Source of the DNA: Sanguibacter antarcticus
Lineage (GTDB): Bacteria; Actinomycetota; Actinomycetes; Actinomycetales; Cellulomonadaceae
Reading direction: 5' to 3'
Assembly: GCF_002564005.1 (NCBI RefSeq)
Contig: NZ_PDJG01000001.1
Location: forward strand, 1,302,001-1,366,000
Length of the DNA stretch: 64,000 nucleotides
The notes under the pieces are model-generated. The model had not been told where the DNA came from and ran no database searches. It worked only from the letters and a program-made list of their open reading frames with translations. Every line of letters begins with the position of its first letter. Position 1 is the stretch's first letter. Positions 60,963 to 64,000 of this stretch are shown here, in pieces. A program made the position numbers and the translations under genes.

Positions 60963-62201
60963 ATGGCACCTCCTAAAGTTCTTGCGATCGTCCTGGCGGG
61001 TGGAGAAGGCAATCGCCTCAAGCCCCTGACCGCGCACCGGGCCAAGCCGGCCGTGCCGTTCGGGGGGATCTACCGCCTCGTCGACTTCGCACTCTCCAAC
61101 CTCGTCAACTCGGGGTACCTGCACATCGTCGTGCTCACCCAGTACAAGTCGCACAGCCTCGACCGCCACATCTCCAAGACATGGCGGATGTCGGCTCTGC
61201 TCGGCAACTACGTCGCCCCGGTACCCGCCCAGCAACGTGTGGGCAAGCACTGGTACCTCGGCAGCGCGGACGCCATCTTCCAGTGCCTGAACATCATCGA
61301 GGACGAGCGTCCGGACATCGTCGTCGTGGTCGGAGCAGACCACGTCTACCGGATGGACTTCTCCCAGATGGTCGACGCCCACATCGCGTCGGGCGCGGAG
61401 ATGACGGTGTCAGCGATCCGCCAGCCGATCGCTCTCGCGACCGAGTTCGGTGTCATCGACACCGCACCCGAGTCGCCGGAGAAGATCCGTGCGTTCCTCG
61501 AGAAGCCGGCGAACCCGACCGGCCTGGCCGACTCCCCCGGCGAGATCCTCGCGTCCATGGGCAACTACGTCGTCAACGCCGACGCCCTCGTCGAGGCCGT
61601 CACGCGCGACGCGGAGAACGCCGACTCTCGCCACGACATGGGCGGCGACATCGTGCCGTACTTCGTCGATCGAGGGACTGCCGGCGTCTACGACTTCATC
61701 CGCAACGACGTGCCAGGCTCCACCGACCGTGACCGCGACTACTGGCGTGACGTCGGCACCATCGACTCGTACTACGAAGCGAACAAGGACCTCATCGCGG
61801 TCACCCCGGTCTTCAACCTCTACAACTCGCAGTGGGCTCTGCACACCGGGTACGTCGGGCTGCCGCCCGCCAAGTTCGTGCACGCCGGAGCGGGTCGTCT
61901 CGGTCACGCGGCAGACTCGATCGTCTCCCCCGGTGTGCTCATCTCCGGTGCCACGGTCGTAGGTTCCGTCCTCTCGCCGGACGTCCACCTCCACTCGTGG
62001 GCAGCGGTCTCCGACAGCGTCTTGCTCGACAACGTCAAGGTGCACCGCCACGCACAGGTCCACCGGGCGATCATCGACAAGAACGTGGTCATCCATGAGC
62101 GTGCCCGCGTCGGCCTCAACGCCGACGAGGACCGGGCACGGGGGTTCACCGTCACCGACTCCGGCATCACCGTCGTCCCGAAGGGAACGATCGTCGAGTA
62201 G
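60963..62201 (+). CDS. glgC: Glucose-1-phosphate adenylyltransferase GlgC
   Basis: 412 residues. Makes ADP-glucose from ATP and glucose-1-phosphate. The N-terminus has [28 protein letters not shown], with the nucleotide-binding arginine loop, then DHVYRMDF, and FLEKPANP; the C-terminal part is a left-handed beta helix ([26 protein letters not shown]). Divergently placed to glgA, so both glycogen genes share an upstream region. Confidence 0.96.
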   Translation: MAPPKVLAIVLAGGEGNRLKPLTAHRAKPAVPFGGIYRLVDFALSNLVNSGYLHIVVLTQYKSHSLDRHISKTWRMSALLGNYVAPVPAQQRVGKHWYLGSADAIFQCLNIIEDERPDIVVVVGADHVYRMDFSQMVDAHIASGAEMTVSAIRQPIALATEFGVIDTAPESPEKIRAFLEKPANPTGLADSPGEILASMGNYVVNADALVEAVTRDAENADSRHDMGGDIVPYFVDRGTAGVYDFIRNDVPGSTDRDRDYWRDVGTIDSYYEANKDLIAVTPVFNLYNSQWALHTGYVGLPPAKFVHAGAGRLGHAADSIVSPGVLISGATVVGSVLSPDVHLHSWAAVSDSVLLDNVKVHRHAQVHRAIIDKNVVIHERARVGLNADEDRARGFTVTDSGITVVPKGTIVE

Positions 62202-62343
62202 CAGTCTCTGCCGCACCACCCGCTCTACCTCACCACCCGGGCGCCTCCGCGCCACGCGATCCTCACCGCGCACGTCGACGACGACGTGTCCGTGTCGTGG
62301 TCGCCTCGCGGACGGCGCCCGGTCGTGCGTCTAGGCTGGCGCC

Positions 62344-63051
62344 GTGACCGGACCCGCCACGCAGGACGCGCCAAGCAACTCCCCGAGACCGTCCGGGACG
62401 CAGACCGACGACTGGGGGCCACGCCGCCTCCTCGTCATGGACGTCGACTCGACGCTCATCTCCCAGGAGGTGATCGAGCTCATCGCCGAGCACGCCGGCA
62501 CACGCGCCGAGGTCGCCAACATCACCGAGCGCGCGATGCGCGGCGAGCTCGACTTCGCCGCCTCTCTCCGCGCACGGGTCGCTACCCTCGCGGGCGTCCC
62601 CGTCTCAGCCCTCGGCGCGGTGCGTGAGCGTGCCACGTTCACGCCCGGGGCCCGCGAGCTCGTCGCCGAGTGCCACCGTCGCGGCTGGCTCGTCGCCCTC
62701 GTCTCCGGCGGGTTCGAGGAGATCGTCGGACCGCTCGCTGCCGAGCTCGGCATCACGCGCTTCCGCGCGAACCGGCTCGAGGTCGCCGACGGCGTCCTCA
62801 CCGGCCGCACGACAGGCCAGGTGGTCGACCGCGCCTACAAGGCCCAGACGCTGCGCGAGCTGGCCGCCGAGGCGAGCATCCCGCTCGAGTGCACCATCGC
62901 CGTCGGTGACGGCGCGAACGACCTCGACATGATCGCCGCCGCCGGGATCGGGATCGCTTTTGCAGCAAAGCCTGTGGTCCGCGAGCAGGCGCCCTTCGCC
63001 GTAGACGGGCCACGTCTCGACGCCGTGCTCGCGGTCATCGACGCGCACTGA
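62344..63051 (+). CDS. serB: Phosphoserine phosphatase SerB
   Basis: 235 residues from GTG 62344. HAD motif I is LLVMDVDSTLIS (Asp33, Asp35), motif II SGGFEEIV, motif III lysine in DRAYKAQTL, and motif IV GDGANDLDMI. The last step of serine synthesis. It lacks the N-terminal ACT domains of mycobacterial SerB2. The 142 nt before it hold no clear gene. Confidence 0.9.
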   Translation: MTGPATQDAPSNSPRPSGTQTDDWGPRRLLVMDVDSTLISQEVIELIAEHAGTRAEVANITERAMRGELDFAASLRARVATLAGVPVSALGAVRERATFTPGARELVAECHRRGWLVALVSGGFEEIVGPLAAELGITRFRANRLEVADGVLTGRTTGQVVDRAYKAQTLRELAAEASIPLECTIAVGDGANDLDMIAAAGIGIAFAAKPVVREQAPFAVDGPRLDAVLAVIDAH

Positions 63052-63097
63052 GGCAAGCGACCTGAGCCAAGAGCACGGAGCCGAGACGGCCCGCCCG

Positions 63098-63634
63098 TCA
63101 GGCCTCTGGACGACCGATGTGCGTGAGGACCGCGCCGGCAGCGGACCAGCCGGCCCACGGCGCGGCCGACTCCAGCACCACGTAGGTCGCGGTCTGCACA
63201 CCGACACGGACCTGCGCGAGCCCCGCGGAGTCCGAGCCCGGTCCGGCGAGACGCGCAGCGACAGCGGACATCACCGGCTCGTGCCCGACGACGAGAAGCG
63301 TCCGTACCTCGTCGTCCGTCTCGTGGACGAGCCGCAGGATGTCGTCGACACCCGCCGAGTAGACGTCTCCCGTCACCAGGACCTCCGGCTCGTCGTCGCC
63401 GAGGCCGGGCCGCAGCAGCTCCCACGTCTGGCGTGTCCTGAGGGCGTCCGAGCACACCACCCGCTCGGGGACGAGACCGAGCCCCGCGAGCGCTGTCCCG
63501 ACGCGAACAGCCTGCCGACGCCCCTGGAGGGCGAGCGGCCGCAGCTCGTCAGAGACGTTGCCGGCAGGCTCGGCCTTCGCGTGCCGCAAGAGCACGAGAC
63601 GACGGTACGAGCCGTCCTGCACCTTCAAGGTCAC
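63098..63634 (-). CDS. SixA-like phosphohistidine phosphatase (histidine phosphatase family)
   Basis: 178 residues from a GTG in a GTGA overlap with the fabI stop. Catalytic motif LVLLRHAKAEPAG with Arg17-His18, and second His in LLVVGHEPVMS. The size fits SixA, which acts on phosphohistidine or small phospho-substrates. It is coupled to fabI, a pair seen in many actinobacteria, without a known link in function. Confidence 0.88.
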   Translation of the reverse strand: MTLKVQDGSYRRLVLLRHAKAEPAGNVSDELRPLALQGRRQAVRVGTALAGLGLVPERVVCSDALRTRQTWELLRPGLGDDEPEVLVTGDVYSAGVDDILRLVHETDDEVRTLLVVGHEPVMSAVAARLAGPGSDSAGLAQVRVGVQTATYVVLESAAPWAGWSAAGAVLTHIGRPEA

Positions 63635-64000
63635 AGGCCCATCGCATGGACGCCGCCGTCGACGTGGACGATCTCTCCTGTGGTGGCGGGGAACCAGTCA
63701 GACAGGAGCGCAGCGACGGCGCGAGCGGTCGGCTCCGGGTCGTGCTGGTCCCAGCCGAGCGGCGCCCGCTCGGGCCAGCCACCCTCCATCTTCTCGAAAC
63801 CGGGGATCGACTTGGCCGCGGTGGTGCGGATCGGCCCGGCAGAGACGAGGTTGACGCGGATCCCGGACGGACCGAGGTCGCGGGCGAGGTAGCGGGAGGT
63901 CGACTCGAAGGCCGCCTTCGCGACGCCCATCCAGTCGTAGACGGGCCAGGCGTAGCGGGCGTCGAACGTCAGGCCGACGATCGATCCGCCGGAGGACAGG
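63631..64000 (-). CDS. fabI: Enoyl-ACP reductase FabI (InhA-like), 3' part, cut by the right edge
   Basis: The last ~122 residues. It contains the SDR-type catalytic pair as Y-x6-K in AWPVYDWMGVAKAAFES, then LARDLGPSGIRVNLVSAGPIRTTAA and the C-terminal EIVHVDGGVHAMGL. FabI reduces enoyl-ACP in fatty acid synthesis with NADH. The NAD-binding start lies outside the window. Confidence 0.92.
   Translation of the reverse strand, partial: LSSGGSIVGLTFDARYAWPVYDWMGVAKAAFESTSRYLARDLGPSGIRVNLVSAGPIRTTAAKSIPGFEKMEGGWPERAPLGWDQHDPEPTARAVAALLSDWFPATTGEIVHVDGGVHAMGL

Noticed and set aside
62202..62343. Possible small gene between glgC and serB
   Set aside because: The open frame runs on from inside glgC in another frame and has no ribosome binding site.

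Overview
The window is high-GC actinobacterial chromosome, most like Micrococcales and close to Cellulomonas, Sanguibacter or Oerskovia. This is inferred from strong G/C bias at third codon positions, a mycothiol gene (mshC), a PAC2 protein and trmI as in actinobacterial proteasome neighbourhoods, the actinobacterial GlgA/GlgC pair, the ImuA'-ImuB-DnaE2 mutasome, a mycobacterial-type palindromic LexA box and an InhA-like FabI. An oxygen-sensitive class III ribonucleotide reductase (nrdDG) points to a facultative anaerobe. Most of the window is ordinary chromosome, with genes packed on both strands and many ATGA/GTGA overlaps.

Layout. 0-9.6 kb: start of trmI, M50 protease, RecB-family nuclease, HAD phosphatase, PAC2 protein, mshC, uppP, aldo/keto reductase, an acidic-tailed protein, a DUF5703 protein and an M20 peptidase. 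9.6-14.1 kb: AI-2E exporter, alanine dehydrogenase and M3 oligopeptidase in one minus-strand run. 14.3-21.1 kb: tRNA-Leu(GAG) with a strong hairpin after it, a methyltransferase, a large secreted subtilase, a beta-lactamase-fold hydrolase and a DHDPS-family aldolase. 21.1-26.9 kb: the SOS mutasome operon behind a perfect LexA-type box. 27.0-35.8 kb: ArsR-SulP pair, PEBP, YbaK and GNAT proteins, a TetR regulator, a small Cys protein, and a two-component system followed by an ABC transporter with a 20-bp dyad in front of it.

The accessory part is 36.0-40.2 kb, where base composition is visibly lower in GC. It holds an orphan LuxR-type regulator and two unrecognised genes, with palindromes around the promoter region and a 17-bp terminator hairpin at the end. 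Next come a stand-alone BRCT protein, what looks like the deletion scar of a DISARM anti-phage locus (the start of a DrmD-like helicase joined to the end of a DrmC-like phospholipase D), and a two-gene HEPN/nucleotidyltransferase module whose start codon lies in an inverted repeat. A second small patch of gene debris plus an orphan Phd-like gene lies at 50.5-51.1 kb.

40.4-64 kb returns to the core genome: an ABC-F protein, nrdD-nrdG behind two NrdR-type boxes 32 bp apart, a manganese-type ABC importer with a DtxR/MntR regulator, a BCCT transporter, a SpoU methyltransferase, a heterodimeric ABC exporter, a stomatin/NfeD pair, an ABC ATPase, divergent glgA and glgC, serB, and sixA with the 3' part of fabI at the right edge.
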